Shown here piece after piece: positions 47,659 to 58,800 of a stretch of DNA of 64,000 nucleotides. Below the pieces are notes generated by a model. That model was given only the letters and a program-made list of their open reading frames with translations. It did no database searches and was not told where the DNA came from. Each line of letters opens with the position of its first letter. Position 1 is the first letter of the stretch. The position numbers and the translations under genes were made by a program. Source of the stretch: Sulfuriroseicoccus oceanibius (lineage in GTDB: Bacteria; Verrucomicrobiota; Verrucomicrobiia; Verrucomicrobiales; SLCJ01); contig NZ_CP066776.1 of NCBI RefSeq assembly GCF_010681825.2, forward strand, positions 1,922,001 through 1,986,000, in the 5' to 3' direction.

Positions 47659-47722
47659 CTGCGGATGATTGATTTGATGTCGTTGGGCCCGCCTCTATGG
47701 GGCGGGGCGCATGGGAGTGCGG

Positions 47723-47907
47723 CGAGGATCGCCGCTTTGTATCGGCCTGCGCGCTCCGTGATACGCGTTGTTTTCTGATGTCACAAGGCGTGGGCGCAGG
47801 TGCCGGCACGCTTTCAGCGTGCGGTAGTTGTGATGATCGGTATCCCAGGGTGACGTCGCCAGAGGCTCCGTTCACCCTGGGCTGGTTTGCGCCTCGCTTT
47901 CAGCGAG
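47723..47907. repeat. hairpin-rich leader element of array A
   Basis: A non-coding block built of short stem-loops in series: GCGGCGA-GGA-TCGCCGC, GCACGCT-TTC-AGCGTGC, CCCAGGGTGA...TCACCCTGGG, and CTCGCT-TTC-AGCGAG. A homologous block with the same order lies at 51347-51540, in front of array B. Substitutions between the copies fall mostly outside the CCCAGGGTGA stem. Confidence 0.75.
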
Positions 47908-47910
47908 CAA

Positions 47911-48500
47911 GGTGGTCGCTACGCTCCGTGGAAGAAGTCGACGGGGACGTCGAGCCTCCATTGAGTTGGCGGCATAGTTGGAGCGACGGTGTCCTCACCG
48001 TCATTGAGTGGCGTCGCAGGGCGAGTGGATGGCAGATGGTCGCTGCGCTCCGTGGAAGAAGTCGACGGGGACGTCGAGCCTCCATTGAGTTGGCGGCTTA
48101 GTTGGAGCGACGGTGTCCTCACCGTCATTGAGTGGCGTCGCAGGGCGTGTGGATGGCAGATGGTCGCTACGCTCCGTGGAAGAAGTCGACGGGGACCTCG
48201 AGCCTCCATTGAGTTGGCGGCTTAGCTGGAGCGACGGTGTCCTCACCGTCATTGAGTGGCGTCGCAGGGCGTGTGGATGGCAGATGGTCGCTGCGCTCCG
48301 TAGTAGAACTCGACGAGGACGTCGAGACTCCATTGAGTGCGGCATAGTTGGAGCGACGGTGTCCTCACCGTCATTGAGTGGCGTAGCAGGGCGTGCGGAT
48401 GAAGATGGTCGCTACGCTCCGTGGAAGAAGTCGACGGGGACGTCGAGCCTCCATTGAGTGCGGCATAGCTGGAGCGACGGTGTCCTCACCGTCACGGGCG
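47911..48500. repeat. tandem array A, about five units of 124 bp
   Basis: Each unit contains CGCTCCGTGGAAGAAGTCGA, a block encoding no conserved protein, then GACGGT-GTCCTC-ACCGTC (6-bp stem) and TTGAGTGGCG. Unit starts measured at CGCTCCG fall at 47922, 48046, 48170, 48294 and 48415, so the period is 124 and the last unit is 3 bp short. No unique spacers are present, so it is not a CRISPR. Confidence 0.9.
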
Positions 48501-48526
48501 GTGCTTCCGAAGCGTGTGCTGCCGGG

Positions 48527-49174
48527 CTAGCGAGTGCGGCGATAGCTTAGGAACACATCATCACCGATTTGTTGGTGATGCGTTAGTTCGAACTGAAGGC
48601 TCGCCGGGAGCAAGGGTTGGGCCGCGTTGCCCGTGAGTGTTGGGGCCGCGTGGCCACCGAAGATCCGATTGGTGATAGTGAGATGGAGCTCGTCGATCAG
48701 GTCGTGCTCGCAAAGCAATTTGAACAAACCGGGGCCCCCTTCGCAGTGGATCTTTTGCAGAGAATAGGTTTCGGCGAGCTGGGTGATGACGTGGCGCAGG
48801 TCGGTCGGGTCTGGGAAGCGGTCGATCGCGACGCCCCACGTTGTGAGAGCATCGGCGGTTTCCGCTTTCACCTGATCGCCGCAAATCACGTGGACTGGTC
48901 CGCCGTCGGTGTGAAGCAGGCGGGTGGCCGGATCGAGGGCCGCGGTGGGCGAATAGACCATGCGCCGTGGGTAGTGGCCGGTGACGGCGCCGCCCATGGT
49001 CATGTCATCGACTTCGACGGTGCGGCGTCCGACCAGCAACGCATCGGCACCGGCGCGCAGCTTTTTCAAGCGACGGTGGTCGTCGGTGGTGGCGGAGAAC
49101 CCGGACGGTGTGAGCGTGCGGGTCGAGACCTTGCCGTCGGCAGTGATCAAGAAGTTGGCGCTGATGACAGGCAT
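48527..49174 (-). CDS. RibD C-terminal/dihydrofolate-reductase-like reductase
   Basis: The 215-residue protein from MPVISANFLITADGKVSTRT (ATG ending at 49174) is a stand-alone RibD reductase-type domain. It shows LRAGADALLVGRRTVEVDD, PRRMVYSP, and IHCEGGPGLFKLLCEHDLID, corresponding to the usual xxEGGxxLxxxLLxxxLVDE. It may be a pyrimidine reductase of riboflavin synthesis or an NADPH-dependent oxidoreductase; no deaminase domain is attached. The start lies 7 bp after the stop of the TVP38-like gene, so the two form an operon. Confidence 0.85.
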   Translation of the reverse strand: MPVISANFLITADGKVSTRTLTPSGFSATTDDHRRLKKLRAGADALLVGRRTVEVDDMTMGGAVTGHYPRRMVYSPTAALDPATRLLHTDGGPVHVICGDQVKAETADALTTWGVAIDRFPDPTDLRHVITQLAETYSLQKIHCEGGPGLFKLLCEHDLIDELHLTITNRIFGGHAAPTLTGNAAQPLLPASLQFELTHHQQIGDDVFLSYRRTR

Positions 49175-49181
49175 GGCGGTG

Positions 49182-50150
49182 TTATTTGGGGCGCTCGTCG
49201 TCGGTGTCGTCGGTTTCCTTGGCTTCGGTCTGCTCAGCGGATACCTCTGGCTCTTCACTCTCTGGTGATGATGTGGAGGCCGGTCTGATCACGGCATCGA
49301 CTGGAACTTCTTCCGTGGGTGTGGAGGCTGCGGTAGGAGCAGGAAGGGGCTCGGCAGCAGGCTTCGCCTCGGTTTCCGATGGCTCGGTGGTGGCCGGGGA
49401 TTCGGACGAGTCGTCTTTTTCCACCAGTGCGGCTTTATCGGCTTCCGACTTCTTCGATGCGTACGCTTTGCGGATGAACTTGGTGATCAATCCGGCAATC
49501 ACGAGCAGACCGACGCCGGTGGCGATGCTCATCACGCTGTCCTGCCACGAGCTTTGGCCGCTGGCGGATTGCGCCACGCCTGAGCTGGTAACGATGATGC
49601 CCACCACGTAGCAGCCGGTGATGAGGATCGACATCGGCAGGTAGACAAAGAATGGAACGCGCAGGAAGCCGAGGATGTAGTTGTGGATGAAGAGCGGGAT
49701 GCCCGGCGTTGCGCGCAGCAGGAAAATCAGACCGATGTAGTCGCGGCGGCCGAGTTCCGGGATCTTGAATTTGGTCAGCTTGAGCCATTTGTCTATCAAC
49801 TTGCGCGCAGGGTAGGCCGCCACGAAATAGGTCCACGTCATGTTGAGAGTCACGCCGACCAGAGCCAATGCACACGCCTGGGTGAGCGGCATGTCACTCC
49901 AAGCAACGCCGACGGCACCGAGCAGCAGACTCATGGGGAAGGGCAGGGCCGGAAGGATGACGATTGCGAGGAAGAGTGCCCATTTGTTTGAGGAGATGAA
50001 CTCCCAGCTGTCTTTGGCGGTGTTCCAGATCTGATCCAGGTCGAGGCCGAGGAAGTGAGCGGTGATGCCACTGATGATGACCACGGCCAGGCCCGCGCCG
50101 ACGAACTTGAGGAAGCGCGGGTGTTTGATGATTTTCTTAAGCAGGTCCAT
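49182..50150 (-). CDS. TVP38/TMEM64 family membrane protein
   Basis: An integral membrane protein of 322 residues with about six hydrophobic segments and the SNARE-associated/VTT core: LPALPFPMSLLLGAVGVAW, RDYIGLIFLLRATPGIPLFI, NYILGFLRVPFFVYLPMSIL. Proteins of this DedA-related superfamily are thought to handle lipid or polyprenyl carriers. The last ~95 residues are an acidic Pro/Glu/Thr/Ala-rich tail that looks disordered. Its gene is coupled with the downstream RibD-like reductase. Confidence 0.85.
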   Translation of the reverse strand: MDLLKKIIKHPRFLKFVGAGLAVVIISGITAHFLGLDLDQIWNTAKDSWEFISSNKWALFLAIVILPALPFPMSLLLGAVGVAWSDMPLTQACALALVGVTLNMTWTYFVAAYPARKLIDKWLKLTKFKIPELGRRDYIGLIFLLRATPGIPLFIHNYILGFLRVPFFVYLPMSILITGCYVVGIIVTSSGVAQSASGQSSWQDSVMSIATGVGLLVIAGLITKFIRKAYASKKSEADKAALVEKDDSSESPATTEPSETEAKPAAEPLPAPTAASTPTEEVPVDAVIRPASTSSPESEEPEVSAEQTEAKETDDTDDERPK

Positions 50151-50282
50151 GAGAGGAGTCGTTTGGGTTGGCTGGTGCGATGCGGTTAGCCAACAGGTGG
50201 AGACACCATGATACCGGCGGCCACAATTGCCAAGCGACGATTTTTGGCTGGATTGATCCGAAGTGGGCAGCTATCTGGGCGC

Positions 50283-51227
<945 letters not shown>

Positions 51228-51262
51228 GGTGGACGGAGCGGGTTGGTGGTTCGGTTTTGGGG

Positions 51263-51283
51263 GATCCGCAGATTACGCCGATT
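51263..51283. repeat. 21-bp dispersed element, reverse-complement copy
   Basis: Reverse complement of the AATCGGCGCAATCTGCGGAT element with one substitution, 35 bp after manA. Confidence 0.5.
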
Positions 51284-51346
51284 CCGCAGATGATTAGGTG
51301 TCGTTGGCGTGACGCGGTCCCCCGTCGTAGCGCAGGGTGTTTGGGA

Positions 51347-51540
51347 GTGCGGCGAGGATCGCCGCATTGTATTCACCCGGGAGCTCCGTGATATGGGGTG
51401 CTCTCAAATGTCACCAGCTGTGGCCGCGGGTGCCAGCACACTTTCAGCGTGCGGGTTTCCGGCGATGCCGGTATCCCAGGGTGACGTCGCCTGAGGCTCC
51501 GTTCACCCTGGGCTGGTTTGCGCCTCGCTTTCAGCGAGGT
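51347..51540. repeat. hairpin-rich leader element of array B
   Basis: Homologous to 47723-47907 in the same order and orientation: GGAGTGCGGCGAGGATCGCC, a diverged CTTTCAGCGTGCGG hairpin, CCCAGGGTGA/TCACCCTGGG (51475-51512), then CCTCGCT-TTC-AGCGAGG. A run of ten G (51541-51550) separates it from the array. Confidence 0.75.
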
Positions 51541-51551
51541 GGGGGGGGGGC

Positions 51552-52545
51552 GGCGCAGGGCATGCGGATGGAGGTGGTCGCAGCGCTCCGTGGATGAAGT
51601 CGACGGGGACGTTGAGCCTCCATTGAGTTGGCGGCTTAGTTGGAGCGACGGTGTCCCGACCGTCATTGAGTGGCGGCGCAGGGTGTGCGGATGGAGGTGG
51701 TCGCTGCGCTCCGTGGATGAAGTCGACGGGGACGTCGAGCCTCCATTGAGTTGGCGGCTTAGCTGGATCGATGGTATCCCCACCGTCATTGAGTGGCGCC
51801 GCAGGGTATGCGGATGGAGGTGGTCGCTGCGCTCCGTGGAAGAAGTCGACGGGGACGTCGAGCCTCCACTGAGTTGGCGGCTTAGCTGGGGCGACGGTGT
51901 CCCCACCGTCATGGGTTGGCGCCGCAAGGCGTGCGGATGGAGGTGGTCGCTGCGCTCTGTGGAAGAAGTCGACGGGGACATTGAGCCTCCATTGAGTTGG
52001 CGGCTTAGTTGGAGCGACGGTGTCCCCACCGTCATTGAGGGGCGGCGCTGGGTGTGCGGATGAAGATGGTCGCTGCGCTCCGTGGAAGAGGTCGACGGGG
52101 ACGTCGAGCCTCCATTGAGTTGGCTGCCTAGCTGGAGCGACGGTGTCCCCACCGTCATTGAGTGACGCAGCAGGGTGTGCGGATGGAGGTGATCGCTGCG
52201 CTCCGTGGATGAAGTCGACGGGGACGTTGAGCCTCCATTGAGTTGGCGGCTTAGTTGGAGCGACGGTGTCCCGACCGTCATTGAGTGGCGGCGCAGGGCG
52301 TGCGGATGGAGGTGGTCGCTGCGCTCCGTGGATGAAGTCGACGGGGACGTTGAGCCTCCATTGAGTTGGCGGCTTAGTTGGAGCGACGGTGTCCCCACCG
52401 TCATTGAGTGACGCAGCAGGGTGTGCGGATGATGATAGTCGCTGCGCTCCGTGGAAGAAATCGACGGGGACGTCGAGTCTCCACTGAGTTGGCGGCTTAG
52501 TTGGAGCGACGGTGTCCTCACCGTCATGGGTTGGCGTGGCCGGAG
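51552..52545. repeat. tandem array B, about eight units of 123 bp
   Basis: The unit is homologous to that of array A but one base shorter. GCGCTCCG/CTCTG marks fall at 51583, 51706, 51829 and 51952 and so on, a constant 123. Because 123 is a multiple of three, several frames stay open across the array on both strands and create false proteins of about 400 residues. The stem GACGGT/ACCGTC is kept while its loop varies (GTCCCC, GTCCCG, GTCCTC). Confidence 0.92.
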
Positions 52546-52720
52546 CGATGATGATGGAAATGCCATTCCGCGCCGCATCGGGAGCTTTGCGTCTTTGCGT
52601 CTCTGCGTGAGTATTCCGATCCGACGTGTGCTCGCCGCGGGGGCGAGCGGGTCGCTCTGTGCTCGATTTTGAGTTGATTTCTTGCTTGCGCTTCGTGCGG
52701 ATGAAGCGAATCAATATGCC

Positions 52721-52942
52721 ATGATCAGCCGAATTTTCGCTACTGCCTCACTTGCTGCCCTTGCGCTGGTTGGCGCATCTTGTGAACGTCACTCCTGGGA
52801 AGACACCAAGGTGCTGCACCACCATGGCGGTCATGGCGACCACGGACACGGTGACGCACATGGCGATGACCACGGCGACACCCACGAAGCCGACCACAAA
52901 GACGCCGCTCAGGCGGATGAGACGCACGCCGAAAAGCACTAA
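52721..52942 (+). CDS. small exported histidine-rich protein, possible lipoprotein
   Basis: A 73-residue product (MISRIFATASLAALALVGAS followed by Cys) with a lipobox-like end to its signal peptide, although the -3 residue (G) is not ideal. The mature part is almost entirely His, Gly, Asp and Glu (LHHHGGHGDHGHGDAHGDDH), a composition that binds divalent metals such as Zn, Ni or Cu. It lies 70 bp upstream of addB on the same strand with no evident functional link. Confidence 0.6.
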   Translation: MISRIFATASLAALALVGASCERHSWEDTKVLHHHGGHGDHGHGDAHGDDHGDTHEADHKDAAQADETHAEKH

Positions 52943-53012
52943 GCGGCAGCGTCCTGGCAGGTGCGGGTGATTTGTTTCAAATCGCGCTTGCTGAATATGA
53001 TTTTCAGACGGC

Positions 53013-55850
53013 ATGGTGTCGGGGATGTCAGACCCCGCTCCGTGCCGTTTCTTTTTGTCGTGGGAGGATGCGTTTCTTCCCCAAGTTTGTGCCCACCTTG
53101 AGTCGTCCGATTTCCCGGCGGCCATGGACGAAACCGTAGTCGTGGTGCCCACGGCTAACAGTGGGCGGAGGTTGCGTCAGGCATTGGCGGAACGCGCGGC
53201 ATCCGGTAGCAGCGGCGCTTTGTTTCCCCCGCGGGTGGTCACTCCGGAGTCGTTCTTCCGTCCGACAGCCCCCAACGTGGCGACGCGTGGCGAGTTGTTG
53301 GTAGCCTGGGCGAATGTATTGCGCAGCGTGCCGGACGGGGCCGCTGATACGTTGTTCCCCGAGACCGATACCAAGCGCACGTTTGCGTGGGCGATGCGGG
53401 CGGCGAAGCCACTGGTCACGACCTGCGAAGCCGTGGCCGAGGCCGACCACGATTTGGCCGAAGTGGCTGAGCTTTCCGATGAGCCCCAGCGCTGGCAACA
53501 ACTGGCCGCATTGGAGCAAGCTGTGGCGGACTACCTCGCCGAGCGCGGGAAGTTGTTGCCGAGTACCGCCAAGCGCGAGACCGCTCGCGCCGCGGTCGTG
53601 CCCGATGGGGTGACACACATGGTGATTGCCGGCGTGGCCGATCCGGTGCCGCTGGCGGTGCGGGCTTGGAGCGCGCTGAGCGTTCCGGTTCATGTGTTGG
53701 TACACGCGTCCGAGAGCTTGGCCGATCACTTCGACGTGTGGGGGCGTCCGGTGGCGGATCTGTGGAAGTCGCGCGTGATCGATCTGCCAGGGGGTAATGC
53801 GTCGATTTCGTTGTCGGCCAGTGCCGAGGCCACGGCGGCTGCGATGGTAAGCGATTTCGCGGAGTCGGGCGCTGCCAGCGACCAATGTGCGGTCGGGATT
53901 TGTGACGGCGATTTGACTATCTCCGTCCGTGACCAACTGGCTGCCGGCGGGTGGCGTGGGTTCGACCCAAACGGCCGCCCGATCGCGGCGTCGGGCCTGG
54001 TGGCGTGGCTTGGTTTGTGGCGTGAGTTGTTCGGTCCGCGCCCGTCGTTTGATATGGCATCCGTGCTACTCAAAGCTCCGGAATCGTTGGCGGTGACGGG
54101 GCGCGGCGTGAGCTGCTCGCTCGGGCGTCAGCTCGACAAATTGCACGAGCAGGCGATCCCTGACACCGTCGGGCGTGCGCTCTCCGTGCTACACCAGATG
54201 CCGGACGAGATGGCCGAACGTTTCGACCTCGCGCAGCCTGCGCTCTCCGCATTGCGCGATCAGTTGGCCGAACTCAACCGCAAAGGCACCGCAGCCGGGA
54301 TGCTCAAGTTGGTGGAATCCCTGACAGCTGGTAGTTACGACGACGGTCACGACGGCGGTGCGCTGGAAGCGGTGCTCGGCGCGCTCGACGAATGCGCCGC
54401 GCTCGAGGCCAATGGCGAGCTCAGCGGCGGACGCGAATTGATGGACTTGGTGACCGAACTGATCCGCAGCGCCCGCGTGCCCGATGCTTCCGACGACGTG
54501 GTGATCGACCTGCAAGGCTGGCTCGAACTGGGCTACGAAAGTGCGCCGCACCTCGCATTGGTCGGTATGCACGAAGGCTGTGTGCCCGAGAACTTGAACG
54601 AAGACGCGTTCCTGCCCGAGAGCCTGCGGCGCAAGCTCGGCCTGCGCGACCGCGACCAACGCATGGCGCGGGACGGATATTTGTTGTCGGCCATGGCGGC
54701 GAGCCGTTCGGGCGAGGGGAGGTCGTTGCGTTGCTATTTGTCCAAAACCGCGCCGAATGGCGACCCGCGCACGCCGTCGCGTTTGATGATGCGTTGTGCT
54801 GACCACGAGCTGGCGGAGCGTGTGCGCCATTGTTTTGCCGAGGCTGCGGACGAGGGGAAAGTGATCCCAGAGTGGCAGCGCGGTGATTGGCTTCTTAATG
54901 TGCCTCTGTTAGAGAACCCGTACGCGGATGGAACGCGCGGCTTCAGTCCGTCGGCGCTGCGTGGTTATTTGTCCTGTCCGTTCCGTTTCTACCTGGAGCG
55001 CGTGGTGAAGATGTCACGCGCCGAGGCGGCCAAGCGTGAGCTCGATGCCGGGCAGTTTGGTACGCTCGTGCACGAGGTGCTCGAGGACTTCGGCCGCGAG
55101 CCGGCGATCCGCGACAGTGTGGACGCCGAGGAAATTGCGGCGTGGCTGGTGGCGCGGCTCGATGCCATTGCCCAGCGCAACTACAGCGAGGCGATGACCC
55201 TGCCGGTAATGGTGCAAGTGGCGTCGGCGCGCGAGCGGCTGCGTTCGTTTGCCACGATCCAAGCGGAGCAACGCGAGGCTGGCTGGCAGATCGTCGACGT
55301 CGAGGTGCGGGTGAAGGATTGGGCGCTCGACGGCGTGCCGATCAACATGACCATCGACCGCATCGACCGGAATAGCGACGGCGCCTACCGGGTGGTCGAT
55401 TACAAGACGTCGGCCAAGGCGAAGAAGCCCGAGGGCGTGCATGTCGCCAAGAGCAAAGGCGAGCGCGTGGCGATGGCGGATCTCATGGAGGATGAAAAGG
55501 GCACCCCTCTTGAGTGGCAGGACTTGCAGTTGCCAATGTATGTCGCCTACGTGGCGAAAACGCAGGGCGTGTCATCGGTGGATGTGACCGCGGCCTATTG
55601 CAATCTGGGCGACAGCGAATCCAGCACCGGCTTCGAAGAGTGGCCGATTTCCTTGGAACAAATGCAAAGTGCGATGGAGTGGATGCAGGGCGCGGTAGCG
55701 CGGATCAGGCAAGGTGTGTTTTGGCCGCCTAGCGAGGCCGCGGCCAAGTTACATTATGACGAGTTTGGCGCGCTGGCGCCGGATGGCTTTGAGAATGCGG
55801 TGCCGGCGGCGGTGGTCGCGGCTCTCAGTGGAGAGGAGGTGGCACGATGA
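53013..55850 (+). CDS. addB: AddB-like helicase/PD-(D/E)XK nuclease subunit
   Basis: The B subunit of an AddAB-type double-strand-break resection complex. The 945-residue protein has an inactivated-helicase-like N-terminal region (VVVVPTANSGRRLRQALAER). A C-terminal PDDEXK nuclease starts near residue 650: SPSALRGYLSCPFRFYLERV, FGTLVHEVLEDFG (His), MTIDRIDRNSDGAYRVVDYK (Asp...Asp-x-Lys) and LQLPMYVAYVAK (Gln/Tyr). Only one cysteine of the AddB iron-sulphur set is seen at CPFRFYL. ATG 53025 is an alternative start. Its stop overlaps the addA start by 4 bp. Confidence 0.88.
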   Translation: MVSGMSDPAPCRFFLSWEDAFLPQVCAHLESSDFPAAMDETVVVVPTANSGRRLRQALAERAASGSSGALFPPRVVTPESFFRPTAPNVATRGELLVAWANVLRSVPDGAADTLFPETDTKRTFAWAMRAAKPLVTTCEAVAEADHDLAEVAELSDEPQRWQQLAALEQAVADYLAERGKLLPSTAKRETARAAVVPDGVTHMVIAGVADPVPLAVRAWSALSVPVHVLVHASESLADHFDVWGRPVADLWKSRVIDLPGGNASISLSASAEATAAAMVSDFAESGAASDQCAVGICDGDLTISVRDQLAAGGWRGFDPNGRPIAASGLVAWLGLWRELFGPRPSFDMASVLLKAPESLAVTGRGVSCSLGRQLDKLHEQAIPDTVGRALSVLHQMPDEMAERFDLAQPALSALRDQLAELNRKGTAAGMLKLVESLTAGSYDDGHDGGALEAVLGALDECAALEANGELSGGRELMDLVTELIRSARVPDASDDVVIDLQGWLELGYESAPHLALVGMHEGCVPENLNEDAFLPESLRRKLGLRDRDQRMARDGYLLSAMAASRSGEGRSLRCYLSKTAPNGDPRTPSRLMMRCADHELAERVRHCFAEAADEGKVIPEWQRGDWLLNVPLLENPYADGTRGFSPSALRGYLSCPFRFYLERVVKMSRAEAAKRELDAGQFGTLVHEVLEDFGREPAIRDSVDAEEIAAWLVARLDAIAQRNYSEAMTLPVMVQVASARERLRSFATIQAEQREAGWQIVDVEVRVKDWALDGVPINMTIDRIDRNSDGAYRVVDYKTSAKAKKPEGVHVAKSKGERVAMADLMEDEKGTPLEWQDLQLPMYVAYVAKTQGVSSVDVTAAYCNLGDSESSTGFEEWPISLEQMQSAMEWMQGAVARIRQGVFWPPSEAAAKLHYDEFGALAPDGFENAVPAAVVAALSGEEVAR

Positions 55851-58800
55851 GCCAGTCTGCTAACCATTCAGAGATCCGATCGATGGTGATCGAGGCATCC
55901 GCCGGATCGGGGAAAACCTACCAGCTCGCCAACCGTTTCCTGGCATTGCTCGCCGCTGGCGTGAAGCCGGAGCACATCATCGCGCTGACCTTCACCCGCA
56001 AAGCCGCCGGGGAGTTCACCGAGCGGATCCTGAGCCGGCTGGCTCTGGCGGCGGGATCTCCGGACGATGCCGGGGCGCTGGCATCTGACATCGTGCGCAC
56101 GTGGAATGGCGACGGCACCAGCCAGCCTGCCATGTTCTCGTCACCACCCGCCCTCGTCGCTCCGGATGCCGCGGGTTGTTTGGAGATGCTCAAGGCGGTG
56201 GTCGACTCGCTCGACCGCATCACCTTGTCCACCTTGGACAGCTTCTTCCTCAAAGTCGTGCGTCAGTTCTCGTTCGAGCTCGGGCTAAGTGGCTTTGAGT
56301 TGTTGGACGACCAACAACAAGCCGCCGCTCGTGAGCGCGTGTTGCAGGATTTGTTTAACTCATCGGGCGCCAATGAAAAAGGGCGCGATAACTTCCTCCA
56401 GGCGTTCAAGTTGGCGACTTATGGCAAAGAGGTGTCGCAGATCAGCAGCACGCTGGAGAAGTATCTGGAGTCGCAGCACGAGCGGATTGTCAACGCACCG
56501 GAGGAGAGCAAGTGGGCGAACCTGGAGCGTTTGTTCCCCAACGGGATCCAACTGCCAATGGACATCGACCGCAAAGCCGAGCTGGCGGTGGCGCGTGGCG
56601 AAGTGCCGGCGATGGCGGAAGGCGCACGCAAGGGCTACGACAAGCGCTGGATCGCCTTGATCGACCAGTTGGAAGCTTACAGCCCGGGCAATGTCAGTGA
56701 GATCAAATCGGCTTTGTTTGGTCTCCTTTGCGAGCAGCTGGACGCCCTGCGTGCCGGTGCTGGGGAAGATGTTTATTACAAGAAGAGCTACCCACTGACA
56801 CCGAATCTCTCGGCTGCGATGTTCCGCGTGATCGGCAACATCCTTTTCACCGAGCTTAAGGTAATCGCTGGCCGGACCCTCGGGCTTTACGGCGTGCTCA
56901 GTGCGTATGAAAACGCCTACGACGAACAGGTCCGGCGCTATGGCCAGCTGGGGTTCAGCGACCTGACGCAATTGCTGGCAGGAGGCGGTGTGGATCTGGG
57001 CAGCCGCCTGGAGGAACTGCACTACCGTCTCGATAGTCACTACGACCATTGGTTGCTCGATGAGTTCCAGGATACGTCGATGAGCCAGTGGAATGTGGTC
57101 GAAGCGCTGCTGGGTGATGCGGTGCTCGACGCCGAGGGGCGGCGTTCGTTGTTCATGGTGGGCGATGCCAAGCAGGGGATCTACGGCTGGCGCGGCGGAG
57201 ACGTGCGCTTGTTTGGCGAGCTGATGGAACGCGCCGACTGGGCGCCGCGTCGTGACGTGTGGCCGATGTCGAAGTCGTGGCGCTCGTCGCAGGTGGTGCT
57301 CGATTTGGTCAATCAGATCTGTGACCCGCAGCTGGGCTCGATGGGGCGTTTCCCTGCCGCTGCCGTGGCGCGTTGGCGTTACCAGCACCACGAGGCGGCG
57401 AAGGATCTGAGCGGTTTTGCCGAGGTGGTGGCAATCGATGCCAAGGCGTCGGCTGCCGAAGGGGTGAAAATTAACAAGGCGGATAAGGACGAGGCGACGC
57501 TCGATGCCCTGGCCGCGAGGGTGAAGCGCATCGATCCGCTGCGCCGCGGGTTGTCGTGCGCGGTGCTCGTGCGCTCCGGCGCCCACGCCGACCTGGTGGT
57601 CGAGGGCCTGCGCTCGCGCCTCGGCAAGGGCTTCCCGGTGGAACTCGACTCGGAGGTGAGCATCGGCGAGGACAGCCCGCTCGGGCGCGCCATTACCGAC
57701 TTCTTCCGCTGGCTGCGCACACCGGCCGATACCTTTGCCTCGAACCACGTCTGGATGACTCCGCTCGCACCGGCCATGGACGCGCTCGGCGAGACGCCAT
57801 CCAAAGTGTGGGGGGAGGCGGTCAGGCGCTTCAGCCGTCACGGTGCGGCTGGGTTGATGGAATTGATCGTCACCTCGCTGAGCGAGCGTGGCGGGTTGTC
57901 GGAGCTCAATGCCAACCGCTTGCAGGACATCCACCGCGCCGCCGAGCGTTTCGATGCCGTTGGGGGCACGATCGCCGAGTGGGTGGGCACGCTGGAGTAT
58001 TTGAAACGCCGCGAGCATTCCCGCAAGGGAACGGTGCAAGTGATGACCATTCACAAGTCGAAGGGGCTTGAGTTCGATGCCGTGATGTTGCCGTTTGTTT
58101 CCTCTGACGCCTTTGACCACAAGGGGCGCGTCTCGATGATCGAGCAACGCGGTGCCCGCCGTGAGGTGGTGAACCAGATCATGCGCCCGGCCGACCCTGT
58201 GGTGGAATCTAACGAGGTGCTGGGCGAAATGATGGCGGAATGGTCTGAGGACCAATGTTACGAAGGCTTCTGCCTGGTGTACGTCGCATTGACCCGTGCC
58301 GCCCGCTCGCTTCACGTGCTGGTGGAGGCCACACCGGGCAACGACGACAAAGCCAACCCGCGCGACTGGATCATTGGCTCGGTCGGCGATGGGATGGGCG
58401 TGGCAAAGGGCGACCTAGGCACGCAGGACGAGCACGTTCTCTACTCCGAGGGCGATGCAGATTGGTTCGCCACCGCACCACCTCAGGAGCAATCAGCGCC
58501 ATCCTCCGCCCAGGCCGTGGAGCTCGGCACCGCCGTCGCCCGACGCAAGCGACGCTCACCAAGCGATCACTCGGCCGAGGCAGACGGGGAGGGTGCCGCA
58601 TTCCCAACCAGTGCGCTCGCATCCCGTGCGGGCATGCGCTTCGGCAGCGAGGTACACGCTTTGTTCGAGCGCATCCGTTGGGCCGATGACGCACCAGCGG
58701 TCCTGGACTCGGTTTCCAGCGATGCCGCTACTGCCGTCGTCGAAACGCTCGCCGCCCCTGCTGTGGCGGCGTGGTTCGCCCGCCGCGACCGTGTGGAGGT

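Noticed and set aside
51373-52714. Two ~400-residue minus-strand reading frames across array B
   Set aside because: They consist of the 41-codon tandem unit read in two frames. They are open only because the period is divisible by three, and they lack a plausible start region or domain.
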